A stretch of 64,000 nt of DNA, taken from NCBI RefSeq assembly GCF_001649575.2, contig NC_051446.1, positions 20,557,433 to 20,621,432 of the forward strand, written 5' to 3'. A model generated the notes under the pieces. That model had not been told where the DNA came from, searched no databases, and was given only the letters and a program-made list of their open reading frames with translations. Shown here piece by piece: positions 11,884-24,251 of the stretch (positions are counted from its first letter, which is position 1; every line of letters begins with the position of its first letter). Position numbers and translations under genes: made by a program. The DNA is from Kryptolebias marmoratus. Lineage: Eukaryota > Chordata > Actinopteri > Cyprinodontiformes > Rivulidae.

Positions 11884-12317
11884 TCAAGTTGAGAACCTCT
11901 GGAATAAAGTGTCAGTATAATTGAGGTTGATGCTACAGTAGGCGAGGAAAGGCTCCCACATTCTTTCAAATCTGTCTTGGACGTCACGCCTGCACAGCCG
12001 CCGTCTTTCCGTTTGTATAACCATCAGTATCTCATTGAGCCAGTGTGGAAAGCCGGGTTGAGAAGCAGCTTTCCAAGTCAATACTGTGAGCTTTTTTGCC
12101 GCCACCATCGCAAGGTGTACGGCCATCTGGACATGGAATGGAAGCTGAGGAGCATCCAAATATTGCCAATGTGGTTTGGGACGATGTTGCTGGAGTGTGA
12201 GCTAAAAAAAAGCTGCTGGAAAACTGGAATCCAAAAATTACTTAATGCTGGACAGAACCAGAACAGACGTGCCAACCACCCCCCAGCCGGATGACACTTA
12301 CCACTCATAAAGGACAC
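11884..12317 (-). mobile_element. L1-like LINE ORF2 C-terminal fragment
   Basis: Two overlapping minus-strand frames carry parts of one degraded protein. At 12078-12317 a Trp/Cys motif FWFCPALSNFWIPVFQQ resembles the C-terminal region of L1-type ORF2 proteins. At 11884-12159 AAKKLTVLTWK and HWLNEILMV followed by ERMWEPFLAYC continue it in another frame. The switch of frame shows a frameshift, so this is a dead fragment. Confidence 0.65.
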
Positions 12318-14034
12318 TGAGGGGTGTACGTGGATCAGTTTAACTTCAGAGTAAGGAAGTTTATTGGATTAGCCCATCAAGGACATCCTTAAACACAAGG
12401 ATTATATCAGAACTATGATACTAATGACTCAAAGAGTATTTGGGGGAAATAACTGATTTTAACCCCTTTCAGTGAAACACAAAGACAATGTTTAAGAGTA
12501 TTAACTGGAAAACATACAGATAATAGCAGATCCATTTGTTTCATGTCAGAATCTGGAACATTTGCAACAACTATAACTCATATGGATGAGCTCACAAGCT
12601 GAAAACTCTGCCTCCTTTAAGTCGATCGTCTTGTGACGGTCTTCAGTTTTTCGTTGACTATTTTTGCATTCATTTAGATCAAGTGCTCATTTCTGTTTTT
12701 CCTCTCCGGGGTCAGAAAGTTTACACTTGAATGGGTCTCAAAACTGTATTACATCCGCAGCCATTTAAAGTTCAAAACAATAAAACATTAAGTCCAAACA
12801 GCGATTTGATTTTTTTTTCTGTTTAAGAGTCAGTTTAAGGGCCTTATTTGCGTCGCAATGATTCGTCTGTTCGCGCCGATCTTTGAAGAAGGAATAAAAA
12901 AAGTTTCATCAGAGTTATAATTCACTTATCAAGAATACCCTGCTGCACGCCCAATATCTGGCCCTGCAATTGAAAAGGGATAAAGGGTGAAGCATTTCAG
13001 CACTGGTAATATTACATAGCTAACTGGCAGCTTTTTCAATAGGTTCTGGGTGATTTGTGCTCAGCCATTATGCTTCACCCTCTCTCCCTCCCTCAGAGCA
13101 CAGGAGTGGAGGAAAGCAAGGCTTAATTGAGAGGATTTCCAGAGGCTTTGTTGCAGGAGAGCTACAGCATGGGCTAGCTCCTTCTCTCCGGGAGAAATGT
13201 ATTTACAATACACTCAATGCCCATCTCATTTGTCATTTCAGTGAGGCATAATGTGTGTATGTTTTCTCTTTCCTTATGACACACTTTCATTCGCTGGGAG
13301 GCAGAAAATGTGCTTCTCTTTAAATGCCTCCTTCACATAATAAAAAAGAACCAGATCTCCATAAATCATCACAACAGTCAGTGGTATTTTCATGGCTTTT
13401 TTTTTTTTTTTTTTCACCAAATGGGGTCCAGAAACAAGTTTTCATCATAGACTTTAGTTAGTTGTTGCTTTTTAAACTTCAATGTGACAAATATTTCGAG
13501 GATATACAGTCATAGTCAAACTCTCACATTTTAGCACAGAAGTAAAAAGAACCCTGCTGTTAAAATGAGCTAAACCTCAGAATAACAGGAGCTCACAACA
13601 TATTACAGTATTATTTTGGGGAAAACAAATCACTTTATGTACTTAAATACGTGATCTCCAGCCACAGAGAATACATCACCTCCATCAGGTGGGTGTTGTA
13701 GATTTTATTTGTTAGATTTTTATTTCTGGATGGAGGGGGGGAGGGACTTTGATCACATACTGGATTTCATTTGCGAACACAGGAAGCATATTCCTGGTGG
13801 CTGGAGATTACGTGTTTCCATTGGAGATTTTCCCCTCATGATCGACAGCTAGACTTCTCTCGGATGGGCGGCCATCTTCCTCGACCGGCTGAGAGGACAC
13901 GAAAGAGACAGACAAACACAGAAGGATTAGTCCAGATGTAGTTTCTATGGGAAGAAAAATACAGAGTTGATGGCAGCAATAACTGCAAATACTAAGGTGG
14001 AGAGTAGAGAGAGACAGCAGAGGGAGGAAATACG
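12318..14034. other. intergenic, low-repeat stretch at about 12,960-13,350
   Basis: No exon recognised. The segment 12960-13350 lacks recognisable repeats, has a more balanced base composition than its surroundings and contains AT-rich homeobox-like motifs. It could be conserved non-coding sequence, but I cannot test that here. A T-run lies at about 13399-13415. Confidence 0.3.
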
Positions 14035-14660
14035 GTCAGGAGTCTAAACCTGTAGCAGCTAAGGGATAGCTCAGGAAACCCAAGTCCTCTTTAATTATAG
14101 GATTCATCAAAAAGAAGGTCTTAAGTCTAATCTTAAAGGAATACAGTGTGTTAGCTTTACATCCTGGACTCTCCACATTGAATCTATCTCCAAATCCACC
14201 TTTTTTCATTTCAAAAACACATCAAGATTCCTCACCTCCCAGTTCAGCCTGTTTGGAGAACCTAACAAAGGTCCTCGATGTGTCCAACAATCCGCTGCCA
14301 GGGTTCTCATCTGCACCAGATTTTGGTGAAACATCTCTCCAACCCATACTTATGGCCTCCAGTTAAGTCCCTGATTTATTTTATTTTTTTGAAGATTCTC
14401 CTTCTCACCTACGAATCACTTCATGGCCGCTCTGACTTCCTTCACCCTTGCACCCAGTTTCCAGACCTCAGCTCTGCTGACGCTGGATTCTTTTCCACTC
14501 CTCACACCAGAATGCAAACCTTCAGTGACCCTCTGGAATCCTGGCTTCATCCCTGGACATATTCCAAACCCTTCCTGATTCATCAGATCACACAACCTAA
14601 GGTAGCTTTTCCTCCTGACCAGTGTCTGAACAGACCTTTTCTTGTTCTTGTTGATTGATT
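14035..14660 (+). mobile_element. LINE reverse-transcriptase-derived fragment
   Basis: From about 14279 the + strand encodes VQQSAARVLICTRFW, then after a stop and frame changes LKILLLTYESLHG. This is the pattern (VQNAAARVLT ... LLLTYKALHG) of the C-terminal part of L2-group fish LINE polyproteins. The preceding 14035-14160 resembles LINE-associated sequence (AAAAAGAAGGTCTTAAGTCT). Several stops show it is inactive. Confidence 0.7.
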
Positions 14661-15501
14661 TTGTGGTTTGTTTTATTCTTGTTCTTTTTTTAAACTGTCT
14701 TTGGGTCTAATGGAAGATGGTACATAGGTCATACTGATCATTATAAAGGTTCAAGCCACTGAAATTCTGACTTTTTGTTAAATAAATTAAGTCATTTTGT
14801 AATTTGCGATGTTACAATTTGGAAAGTTTGTGTAAAAGATCAAATAAAATTGAATTTATCTTTCGAATGACCTAAATATTGTCAGATGAAATGACAGAAG
14901 GGGGAAACGTAAATTGCATTTGCATCCCCTCCTCTGCCTGTAAGTTTACAGCTGCCTGTTGCAGCACCTCGTATATCAAACGCCGATAGATGTCAGCGTA
15001 ACGGCGAAGTGTCGTATGTCGCTGGCACAGACGGTGTACTACAGGAACCACAAGGCTGTTTCCATCACAGCAGAGTTGTCAGTGAGCGCTTCAATAAACT
15101 GACTGAATGAATTGTGTTCGGTGACGGAGCAAACATGACTCGTGTGAAGGAAAGGAAGTCTTTTGTTGTCTCGCTGCGGGAACATCTCCCACCAGACAGA
15201 TTCTTTAATTGAAACCCGAACTGGATGTTCAGATGAAAAGCAAAACAAGGAGACTCTGCTGTTTTACCTGCAGGATTTGTTTGAAAAACTCTAAATTAGC
15301 TGTTGTTAATTCACTGATTTATTCATTTTTTTATAAGTCTAGATGACAAACCTTTATTGGTTCATCTTTACCTCAAATCAGGGTTTTTTGTCGACTATTT
15401 TGTCAAACTATTTGAGTATTTCCACATTATCTAAAAAGCTTGGTCGTATTTTTTATGAAAAGACTCCTAAGGACATTTAATAAACTCCAGATGTGGTAGT
15501 C
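14661..15501. other. intergenic, nothing recognised
   Basis: AT-rich sequence between two repeats. Open frames are short and unlike known proteins. Confidence 0.5.
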
Positions 15502-15781
15502 CTTGAAGGAGAGCATATTGCCTGCCACCTACTCTTTACTCTTTTTGGTCTAACTTTGAAAACGATTTCATAAGTGCAATATTGCACATTCTCAGAATAC
15601 GACTCTCAGCTACAGCTTCACCAAATCTTTGCTCACTATCTGTAAAATTCACTCAGCTACAGCCAGTTTTGTCTTTGCTAAGATTTATGAGCTGCGGTGG
15701 CCATCTTGGCTCTACAAGTTAATCAGCTGTAGATGTACATCCAACAGACAGGAAAACAAACACGTGCGCACACAGACACAG
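15502..15781 (+). repeat. dispersed repeat family A, copy 3
   Basis: Starts CTTGAAGGAGAGCATATTG and carries CGACTCTCAGCTACAG, TATCTGTAAAATTCACTCAG, GGTGGCCATCTTGG and AATCAGCTGTAGATGTACAT. It ends in a CACAGACACAGG tail. The segment between TACATCC and the tail is deleted relative to other copies. Confidence 0.8.
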
Positions 15782-17104
15782 GTAATTAAGTACATTATTG
15801 TCCATCCTTTGGCAGCGGGTGATAATTAGCGCCTTCTTCAGACAAAGAAACATCTAAAGACTTCCAGTACAAGCTTGAGCAGTAATGAATCCTAATAGAT
15901 TAGTTGTAGTCAGTAGAATCACACTGAAAATCAAGGCAAAAGCAGTGATTTCATTGAAAGTTACTCACAAGTTTTACAGTTATTGGTTCCCAGAATTCTG
16001 ATCAGCATTATTTATCTGACTGTAAAGACTGAGTTTATTTGTTGCAGATCTTCTGTTTATAACAGTAAACTCAACATCTTTGGGTCCGTTGGACAAACTA
16101 AGCAGCATCTGTGTTTCTGATAGAAAACCGAACACCTGGGCCTGTTTTTCATCTTTGGACAGACTGGAAACATCTGCACCGGCACCTGCTCGACGAATCT
16201 TTGACTGAACCCTTTAATGCTGGGTTTTTTTTTGTTTTTTTTTCTGCACCGTTACCAACTTCACAAACTCCAGACAGACACCTCCATCTCTCTTTGCCGA
16301 GACGCCACGAGCAGCTTTAATAAAGCACCGTCACAGCGACGCACGGGAAGAGCCTGACGGCGCTTTTAAATCCAAACCCTGTTAGAGACGATGATGATAC
16401 CTTTGAGCTCCGATGCCAAATGTACATTTTGTGCACAAGTTTATTATCTTGTTTTGTTGTGTTTTTGTTGTTGTTGTTGGGGGGTGGGGGAGAGAAAGGG
16501 GAGCCAAGTGGTGTTGATCTGTGTTGGCCGAGGCGATTATGAAGCCCTGGGTTTTCCCAGGCAGTCAGACGGACGTGTTGCTAGGAAACATACCTAGAGA
16601 TCAGGGGTGGAGAAGAGGTTTGATGAGAAGGTAGAAATCCCAGCCTGTTTCAGCTTTACATGGAAATAACTAGTAAGTGCCAGAGGCATGTTGACCCAGC
16701 AGAGGAATATTGATTCGAGCTGTTTAATTACATCTCTGTGATTCAGTGGTTTTGATCTCACGCCTTAACTTTTAGCTCTTCTTGTATTATACTGTAATTA
16801 TTGCCTCATGAGAGCAAGGAGATGAAATTTACGGGTCTGTCTTTAAACTTTCCATCGCAGGTTATTTTTGTTTGCATATATTCTTAGACATGCTTGATGG
16901 AATAATTATTAGTGAGCTGTAGTGTTGGGGAAAAAAAGGGCTAAAAAACCTCTTATTCAGACAGTAACTTCCTGACGGTGAAACATTTTCCCGTTCTTTC
17001 ACTGTCTCTTTAAATTCTGCCGTTTCTGTATTTCTTGACTTCTGTGTGATTAAAATCAATACGCACGGATCACATTCTGGGGTTTGATATATTTTGCCTC
17101 CCAG

Positions 17105-17221
17105 AAAGCTTCACGGTGCAGCTGATGGATGTGGCTCGGTTCGTTCAGTCGATGCTGGAGGTGTCAGCTGTGGAACGACGCTGCCCTCAGCTGGTGGAAG
17201 CCGTCTGCGCACCGAAGACAC
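17105..17221 (+). other. exon-like segment of unknown gene
   Basis: A 117-bp block, a multiple of three, sits between a good acceptor (ttttgcctcccag) and a donor (CAC|gtaaag). One frame reads FTVQLMDVARFVQSMLEV and continues with charged and Cys residues for 38 codons. It is richer in GC and CpG than its surroundings. A second frame is also open, so coding potential is not proven. No neighbouring exon was found, and I do not recognise the protein family. It could be an isolated exon of an unannotated gene, a relic, or chance. Confidence 0.3.
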
Positions 17222-17927
17222 GTAAAGCTGCCTTAGTTTAAAGCCTGTATCAATAATGAGCTCCTCACCAGCTCTTTGTTATGTGACATCTTTGCCTCAA
17301 CAAGCTGAAGTGGCACTCATTAAATGGCTAATTAGGTTTTAGAGTTGAAATCTATAAAATCTCATTTTCTTATTCTCCTTTGCCTCATTTGAACATGTTA
17401 AAAAGCACAGAGAGAAGGGTTAGTTAGAGGAGGGTTATTCATCAAGCGGGCCCTTTTTAAGACAAACTTTGCCCCCCCCCCACAAAGCTGTGGGAAACTC
17501 AGACTGGTTTGTATGAATACGATGCTAAAAATAAGCAACAGATATCGGAGCTACTTCCATACCTGGAGCAAGCAGAGGTCGGCATCTGTCAAATAGACAA
17601 TCTTTGGTAACAATCACATGAAGACAGGTGGGCTGGGTAAACCACACACCTGGAAGCAGGTGGCTGATTGACCTGTTCATTTGGTCTGAGCTGTATTAGC
17701 CAAGCTTGCTACAAGTTTTAAAATGTCTCTTTCGGAGACAAAAAAAGACAGAAAGCAGATTTTGAAAATCACCAGTTTCAGAGCAAAGAGACTGAAAGGT
17801 ATTGTTTTTTGTTCATTTTGCCAGTAACATGATCATTGCTGTGATTAAAGATTACAATGTGGGAAGACAGTGCAAACAAACACTGTCCTGATCTCCGAGA
17901 GTCAGCACTTTTGTATGTTTTCTCGCA

Positions 17928-17931
<4 letters not shown>

Positions 17932-17958
<27 letters not shown>
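17932..17958. repeat. poly(T) tract
   Basis: 27 uninterrupted T bases. Confidence 0.9.
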
Positions 17959-18926
17959 GCAAGATTTCTAGAAAGAATCAGAAGAGTGAAGAGGTAAAGC
18001 GTCTTTTCACCGGAGTCAAGTGGCCGTCAGACCAACACCAGAGCTATCATTACATCCCAGTGAGTAGCCTGGACCTTTATCAGACAAAGTGACGGTTTTC
18101 TGAAGCTGAAAGTGTGAACGACTGCATGCTTACTGTTCTTGATGAACTTGTGGTTTGAAGTTGTTTTATGAATTATTCCCTGTGGCCCTCAAACCCACAG
18201 TATTTATTATTTATGGCCCGCTTACAGCTGAAGCTGAGTAGTCCTCTCAGGTCTCTCAGCTGGCATTTTGGTACAGTTTGATCTCTTCATAGGTGAAAAC
18301 CAGAGCGGAGGTGTAAGCCCAGCCAGTTGAGGAGAGAATGAAGTAAATGTAACCAGTCTGGTGTGTTTTAGTCCTGGTTGGTAAACTTTCTTTAGGACTT
18401 CCTTGTTAACTCCTGCAGGCTGCGAGTTTTAAACCCGAATCAGTCATGAGAGACGAAACCGAAAGGAACTTCTAATTAGGAAGAAACTTTCTCTCCAGTC
18501 AGATAAACAGATACATGAAGATTTTTCTGCAGTATTAACACAGATGTCCTGAAAACTAATTTAAGTTGTGAACTTTGGGACATAATTATAGTCTAAAGGA
18601 GAAAAAATATCTTATCAGTTACAAAGAATGAGTCCAAGCATCATAATGGTGTGAATTTATACAGAATGCACCCGGAGCAGGTTTGGAATATGTTTACAAA
18701 CCTGATACCATCACTTTTCAACTAGTTAGTTAGAAGTTGTTCTATAAAGTAGCAAAGCACTTATAACTCGGTTTACAATTTGAAGCTACTTGTCTGTTTT
18801 TTGTATTTTATGCTAATGTTTCTTTTTTAATTTACCTTTCTTTAGAATGTTGTTTTAAATAATTAAACGTGATCAGTAAATGTATTATTATGTTAAAGGT
18901 TGGAATCAAACTTTGATTCCTTAGAG

Positions 18927-19452
18927 CACACGTGTCAAACTCAAGGCCCGCGGGCCAGATCCGGTCCTCTGTAACATTTCATCCGGCCCCCAAGATAACA
19001 TTTAGATTTCATTAGGTCCGGCCCTCTAGTCTAGCACAGATCGAGTCTCTGATTCTTATTTTGCTTGAAAAAACTGAGCCTAATTAGTGAAGAAACCAAC
19101 AACATATAGTTTTAATTTCTGTATGATCAGGATTTTGTTGATGACTTTTTTAAAAAAATCAGTTTTATTGTAAAAAATTTCATTTAAAAGCTGAGTGAGA
19201 CGTAAGAAATGACTGCTAATGATGTGCTTTTTGAAGTTTGTCTGTGTTCATTAAAGTATGTTTGCTCTAAATTCTGTATAATCTGTAACTGGGAAAAGGT
19301 AATTGATATTTCTATATGAATGATTTGACATAATACATCTAAAACCAAGGTTAATTTATGTAATTTTTAATAAATATTGATCGTGATTGGCCCTTGGCTA
19401 GGACCAAATTTTTAATTTTGGCCCTCTTGCGTCACTGGGTTTGACACCCCTG
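18927..19452. mobile_element. hAT-type non-autonomous DNA transposon (MITE)
   Basis: Flanked by a perfect 8-bp duplication CCTTAGAG at 18919-18926 and 19453-19460, the size that hAT transposases make. The ends are inverted repeats: CACACGTGTCAAACTCAAGG at the left, and the complement of ...GGGTTTGACACCCCTG at the right. Sub-terminal inverted GGCCC-rich motifs (AAGGCCCGCGGGCC and TGGCCCTTGG) are also present. The 526-bp interior has no transposase frame, so movement would need a transposase from elsewhere. The perfect target duplication shows that the boundaries are intact. Confidence 0.9.
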
Positions 19453-19460
19453 CCTTAGAG

Positions 19461-22400
19461 GAAAAACTCACCAACCAATCAAAAATCAGCCTAATTTGTT
19501 GTGTTGGTCATGAATCTTGATTCTTGTTCTCCTCATTTATTTCCTTACGTGCAAATTCTTGTTTGATTTTCGACCCTCATCCATAACTGGGATACAAACT
19601 GCAGCTTTTTCCATTAAAGTTTAATGTGTGCTTTCAAAGGATTTCTATACAGAGGGATTATTTCACGTAGAAAAGGGTGTGTGTTCATTTATAGTTTTAT
19701 TTCAGTCAGAAGAATACTCCCTTCAAAAACCTCAATCTTGATTTTTAGGGACTTCTTTAAAAAACACTTAATTACCCACTGAACCCATGGAAATAAGACA
19801 AAAGTGTGAGCTTCTTGCTGTGGATTTGTCTTTCCCATCCCAAAGATCATTCTGTCTGAAATAAATTGAGCTGTGAGCTTCGCACGCTAAGTTTCAGATC
19901 CTTCAAGTGTCTTTAATCGTTTGCATCGTCCTATCAGACGAGCTGAGGAGGAAACTTTCTATCGTTTCATCAAAAGCAGCTTTGATTTCCTCGTGTTGCT
20001 TCATGGGGCTGAAGTTACATTAATCAGCACTAAAACCACATCTGTTTCTTTATTCCTCCACTGGGGGGTGGTGCTGAGAAGTACGGGCCTCTGGCCACAC
20101 AATGGAATAATTCTGTTTACACAGACAAAATTAATGACTTTATCTCAGCCTCTGATGATTTTATTGGCCTTAAGTGGATCTAATAGTCTTGTAATTACTG
20201 CAAAGCAATAAACAGTAAGGAGATGTGTTGCATGGTTAAAGCCCGAGTTGTTTAGACAAAATCAGCTTTAATAACCCCGGGGGTCTTTGTTTAGACCAGT
20301 GGGTGCTGAGTTATAATCCCAGCAGTGAAACCCACTGATACACTGAACAAAGCAGCACCAGCGTCACGTCTCTCCCATCAGATGCAGCAGAGATGTTGTT
20401 GACTTTCGGGCCGCAGTGGCTTGGATTGTCTTTCTGACCTCGTTATGACTGATGTCTACCAGTCACATGGTCACATGACCTCAAAAAGCTTGGAGAAATG
20501 GGGACGATGTATGACAGAAGTGGCGAAAATGCAGATAAAATACAGAAATGGGCTGGTTGCGTGTAAATAATGAGACAAAAACAACTTGGTTTCCTTAAAA
20601 TGATGCATTTGAGCTTTTGTGGAGCAGCCGTGCCTTTTGAGTGCCTGTAACCCAACGTGAGTCAGTGCCCGATGTGAGGTTGTTTTTGTTTTGTTTTTTT
20701 TTACCTGCACTAAAATTCTCAAAGTAGCATAAAACTGGTCAGTCATCATTGTTTCAATCGTTCAAGTAGATTATGATCAAAATTAACTATACATAATACA
20801 GGTCTACTAGAATACTTGACATCTTCACTGTAAAAAATGTCAATTTAATCTGGATTTCATGAGGAATTAAATGGTTATACAAATTCCAAATGAATATGAT
20901 GATAACAGCATGTTAGCGTTAGCTAATGATAGCAGCTGACTTGATATGGTCATAAATGTTTCTGTGTATGTATGATCCACTTCAGGCAGGAAGATGAGTT
21001 TCATCAGCCTTTTGTACCATGAGCTACACTCACATCGACAGCAACAAAGATTATGGTAACGACTTATGTTTAAATAAAAAATATTGTGAATACATCGGTC
21101 TAATACACATCCCTATAATAATAAAAAATTGAACTTTATTGCCATAATTTACAAAGTTAAGTAATGCAGATAAGTCCTTTTGTAGAGGAGTCCAGATAAA
21201 AAAAAAGCAAAAATTAGTGATAACTGCTCTTTAAAACAAAGCCCTGTTCATGGTGCCCGTTTCAAATGAGCCCCATAGAGAAGACCTGTGTGTGTGTGTT
21301 GGGGGGGGGGATGGTAAAACTACTTCTAGATGAAAACAAACGTCTGCTTGAGCTGTTTCCGAGTCAGATGTGCGGTCAGCGGTCAGCAGTCAGGAGTGAT
21401 TAAACGTACGGAGTGTCCGACACCTAACGGGTTGTGGTGTTTTCATCTGGGGGTTAAATGCTGCCTCTACCCCCCCGCGGAGCTCGTTGCTCGCCGCTGC
21501 TGTACAGCCAGCAGTCGGGACAACGCCTTGGAGCCAAACAATTACATCAAGGTCATGGAGAGGAGGAATGTTCTCTGATTAGAGGAGGAGGGGGGGGGGG
21601 TCCAGCAGCAGCCTGCAGAGCCCACTTTTTACCAAATGATAGCAAAATCCAAAATGGTCTGGAGCCGACTTGTTCAGGCTATAAATAGGCCTGAAACCTT
21701 CAGCTTGAAACAGTTTGGACTCAAGTTAATTATGTAAAATATTATATAATAAGCCCCACCACATGACGTCTTCTAGATGCAGGAGTTGATTTGGTTTCTG
21801 TAAAACATTAACTGAAAAGTGCTTCTGTTTGTGGTTTGAACAGCTGCTTTCATTCATTAACCAGATTCCCATTTTCCTTCCAACTCGTCATTAAATGAAA
21901 CTTTTCTTCTGAAAAAGGGGTAATTTACCCACAACCACTCCTTATACTCAAACCATTTGAAAAATGATGAAACGGTTGTCTGAGCTTCATCACCCAAATC
22001 TTTTTAAACTGATTCATTTTTACTGGACTGATCAAATTAATTTTCATTGGTTTTTTATTAGTTTTTAGCTTGGTTTGAATTCATAATTAGTTAAACTTTT
22101 TAGTAAAACAAAAATGAATCTATTGTATGAAGATGTTTCTTATCTAAACTCAACACTTTTGGTTTTGCTCCCATTTTTCATGAGCTGAACTCAAAGATCG
22201 ATGTACACAACGGGCCTTTTTCTCTCAAATATTGTTCACAAATTTGTGTAAATCTGTCTTAGTGAGTGAGAGGTGGATGTGAATCATCACTTTTTAATGT
22301 TCTGATAAAGTCTACAATTGTCTGAAAATGTGTTGAATGTATTTTTTTTATCATTATTAATTCTGCAACAACTTTTAACAAAGTGATGAAATGCAGACTT

Positions 22401-22860
22401 TTATATTTAAGTTAATCAAACATGGTTGGTTAGAATAATGTATTCTCACTGTCTGATAATGAACTTTTTATCCTGGTCTGAGGGAGCTTCAGAAGCAGAA
22501 CTTTATTGAAACGTTTATATTTATATTTTATATTTACTTTGCAAGTAATCGGGCAAGGGAGGTTGCAGCTTTTGTTTTTTTTTGTTTTCCTCCTCTCCTT
22601 CCTGAAGCTGTCCACTTGTTGACACTAAACCTGGGAGCCTCTGAAGTGTTTGTTGCAAACCAATTTCGCTTAAAAGCAGGAGACTTTTTTTTTTTTAAAC
22701 AAACACGCGCCCTTGTTTGGATTTGACACGGTCACACTGAGTTACACAGAGTAAACAAACTCTTTATTTCCTCGACTAAAGAAAGATAATCATTTTGGAA
22801 ACGGCACTTTATAAACGGCACTTTCGGCCTGTTTTACACAGGTTACCATCACTTTCTGCG
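19461..22860. other. intergenic, upstream of foxi2
   Basis: No exon recognised. Short homopolymer runs occur, for example a G-run at about 21301 and another at 21590. Cis-regulatory sequence for the forkhead gene is likely somewhere here, but nothing specific can be pointed to. Confidence 0.4.
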
Positions 22861-23066
22861 CGTAATTACGCACAGTTCGTCTTTTTTTTCCTTCTTTTAA
22901 TGTGAACATTCCACAGAAATCAAACCAAGCTCAGTGTTGCAGTCAGAAGCAGCATCAGTCCTCATGAGAGGGAGCTTTGGAGACCTGACTCTGGGAGCAG
23001 GAAGGCAGAGGAGAGGGGTGTGACCGCTCCGAAAGTTTTCCTCAATGAGGCTACCTGCAGAGGCTG

Positions 23067-23074
23067 CATAAATA
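23067..23074 (+). promoter_or_regulatory. foxi2: candidate TATA box of the foxi gene
   Basis: CATAAATA lies 87 bp upstream of the foxi start codon, spaced to give a 5' UTR of roughly 60 bp. No other strong TATA-like motif lies as close. Confidence 0.4.
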
Positions 23075-23160
23075 CTCCCCCTCCTCCTCCTGAGAGACAC
23101 TTCGGTCCTGAGACACGGAGGCACCAGCTCGAGTTCTAGGGGACCTGGTTTGGGTGGATT

Positions 23161-23761
23161 ATGAACGCTTTTGGACACCAGGCAGCATCCAACCATCAGA
23201 GCAGCCACATTCAGCCCCACAGCGCGCAGGAGCTCCTGGACATGGCCGTTTACTGCGACAACTACGGTGTTTACCAGCAGAACCTCCACCACCCGCAGAG
23301 GCCCCCGGCTCACTCCTCCGGATACGGCCTCGGAGACTACACCTCCCCGTCCTCCAACCCCTACCTGTGGCTGAACGGGGCGGGCATCAACTCCTCTCCG
23401 TACCTGGCCGGGAACAACCACGGCTCGTCGTACGGGCTCCAGTCCGGGTACGGCTCGAACCAGAGGCAGTACCTGCCGCCCCCCGGCGGGTTCGGGGGCG
23501 CGGACCTGGGCTGGCTGTCCTTATCCAGCCAGCAGGAGCTCTTCAAGATGGTCCGACCTCCTTACTCCTACTCTGCGCTCATCGCCATGGCCATTCAGAA
23601 CGCGCAGGACAGAAAGCTGACCCTGAGTCAGATTTATCAGTATGTAGCTGACAACTTTCCTTTTTACAAGAAGAGCAAAGCTGGCTGGCAGAACTCCATT
23701 CGGCACAACTTGTCACTGAACGACTGCTTTAAAAAGGTGGCGCGGGATGAAGATGACCCAG
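23161..23761 (+). CDS. foxi2: FoxI-class forkhead transcription factor, exon 1
   Basis: Starts [19 protein letters not shown], followed by a Tyr/Gly/Ser-rich N-terminal region and, from residue 131, the forkhead DNA-binding domain ([17 protein letters not shown]). The recognition-helix motif [15 protein letters not shown] begins at residue 176 and is complete, so DNA binding should be intact. Exon 1 ends inside the forkhead domain at GACCCAG|gtgagt, the usual FoxI intron position, leaving one base of a Gly codon. FoxI proteins act in the nucleus and specify otic placode, ionocyte and pharyngeal fates. I chose foxi2 over other FoxI paralogues because dock1 and clrn3 flank it, as they flank human FOXI2. 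Antisense and +1 frames across this GC-rich exon are shadows. Confidence 0.93.
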
Positions 23762-23850
23762 GTGAGTAGAAAGAAGTTACCATTATTTAAAGGTGCAGCT
23801 TGAAATGAGTCATTTTTTCTTTAAATTAAAAGCCTTTCCTTCACAACCAG

Positions 23851-24251
23851 GCAAGGGGAACTACTGGACGCTGGACCCCAACTGTGAGAAGATGTTTGAC
23901 AACGGGAACTTCAGGCGCAAGCGGAAGAGGCGAGCGGACGTGAACGCGGCAGACGGCGGCGGCCCCGCGGTCAAGTCGGAGGACAAGCTGCTCTCCTCCC
24001 CGGCCAGCCTGCTGAGCTCCTCCCCGCCCAGCCTGCACGGGTCCCCGGCCTCCTCCACGGAGCCCAAGTCGTCGCCGCCCGCCTCCGCGGAGCACAGCCC
24101 GTGCTTCGGCGGCTTCGCGTCCAGCGTGAGCGCGCTGCTGGCGGGAGCGGGAGCAGCCGCAGCCCCTGCAGCCGCAGCAGGGCTCCGGGGCGTCACAGAG
24201 CAGGGAGGGCATGTCCGGACTGGGCTCCTACTCGCCCACTTTTATCCCTGA
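23851..24251 (+). CDS. foxi2: foxi gene, exon 2 as read in frame (ends early)
   Basis: The acceptor tcacaaccag joins in phase to exon 1, giving [20 protein letters not shown] and the basic RRKRKRR stretch that closes the forkhead domain and serves as a nuclear localisation signal. A Ser/Pro/Ala-rich region follows with the conserved [16 protein letters not shown] block. After 24146 the frame runs into Ala repeats and a non-conserved tail ending at TGA 24249-24251. The recognisable FoxI C-terminus lies in another frame (24193-24345). Read literally the protein is 333 residues with a wrong tail. A one-base insertion or two-base deletion in the GC-rich repeat, real or an assembly error, is the likely cause. 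A 31-bp micro-intron would also fit the splice dinucleotides but is implausibly short. Confidence 0.85.

Larger units (their letters stand above)
15782..18926. other. intergenic region upstream of foxi2
   Basis: Mostly unremarkable DNA. It contains an exon-like segment at 17105-17221 (listed separately) and a 27-base T-run at 17932-17958. No further coding exon could be linked to it. Confidence 0.5.

Noticed and set aside
9487..22860. Search for a neuropeptide S (NPS) gene between dock1 and foxi2
   Set aside because: No signal-peptide exon or SFRNG-type mature peptide was found in the open frames.
22897..23421. 174-codon minus-strand open frame
   Set aside because: Antisense to the GC-rich first exon of the FoxI gene and its promoter. 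The sense frame carries a conserved forkhead protein, so this is a shadow.
24126..24156. 31-bp GT...AG segment that would restore the FoxI frame
   Set aside because: Too short for a vertebrate spliceosomal intron and would remove conserved SALL residues; an indel is more likely.
23841..24212. Minus-strand frames of 111-123 codons
   Set aside because: Antisense shadows of foxi exon 2, composed of Ala/Gly/Arg-rich low-complexity sequence.
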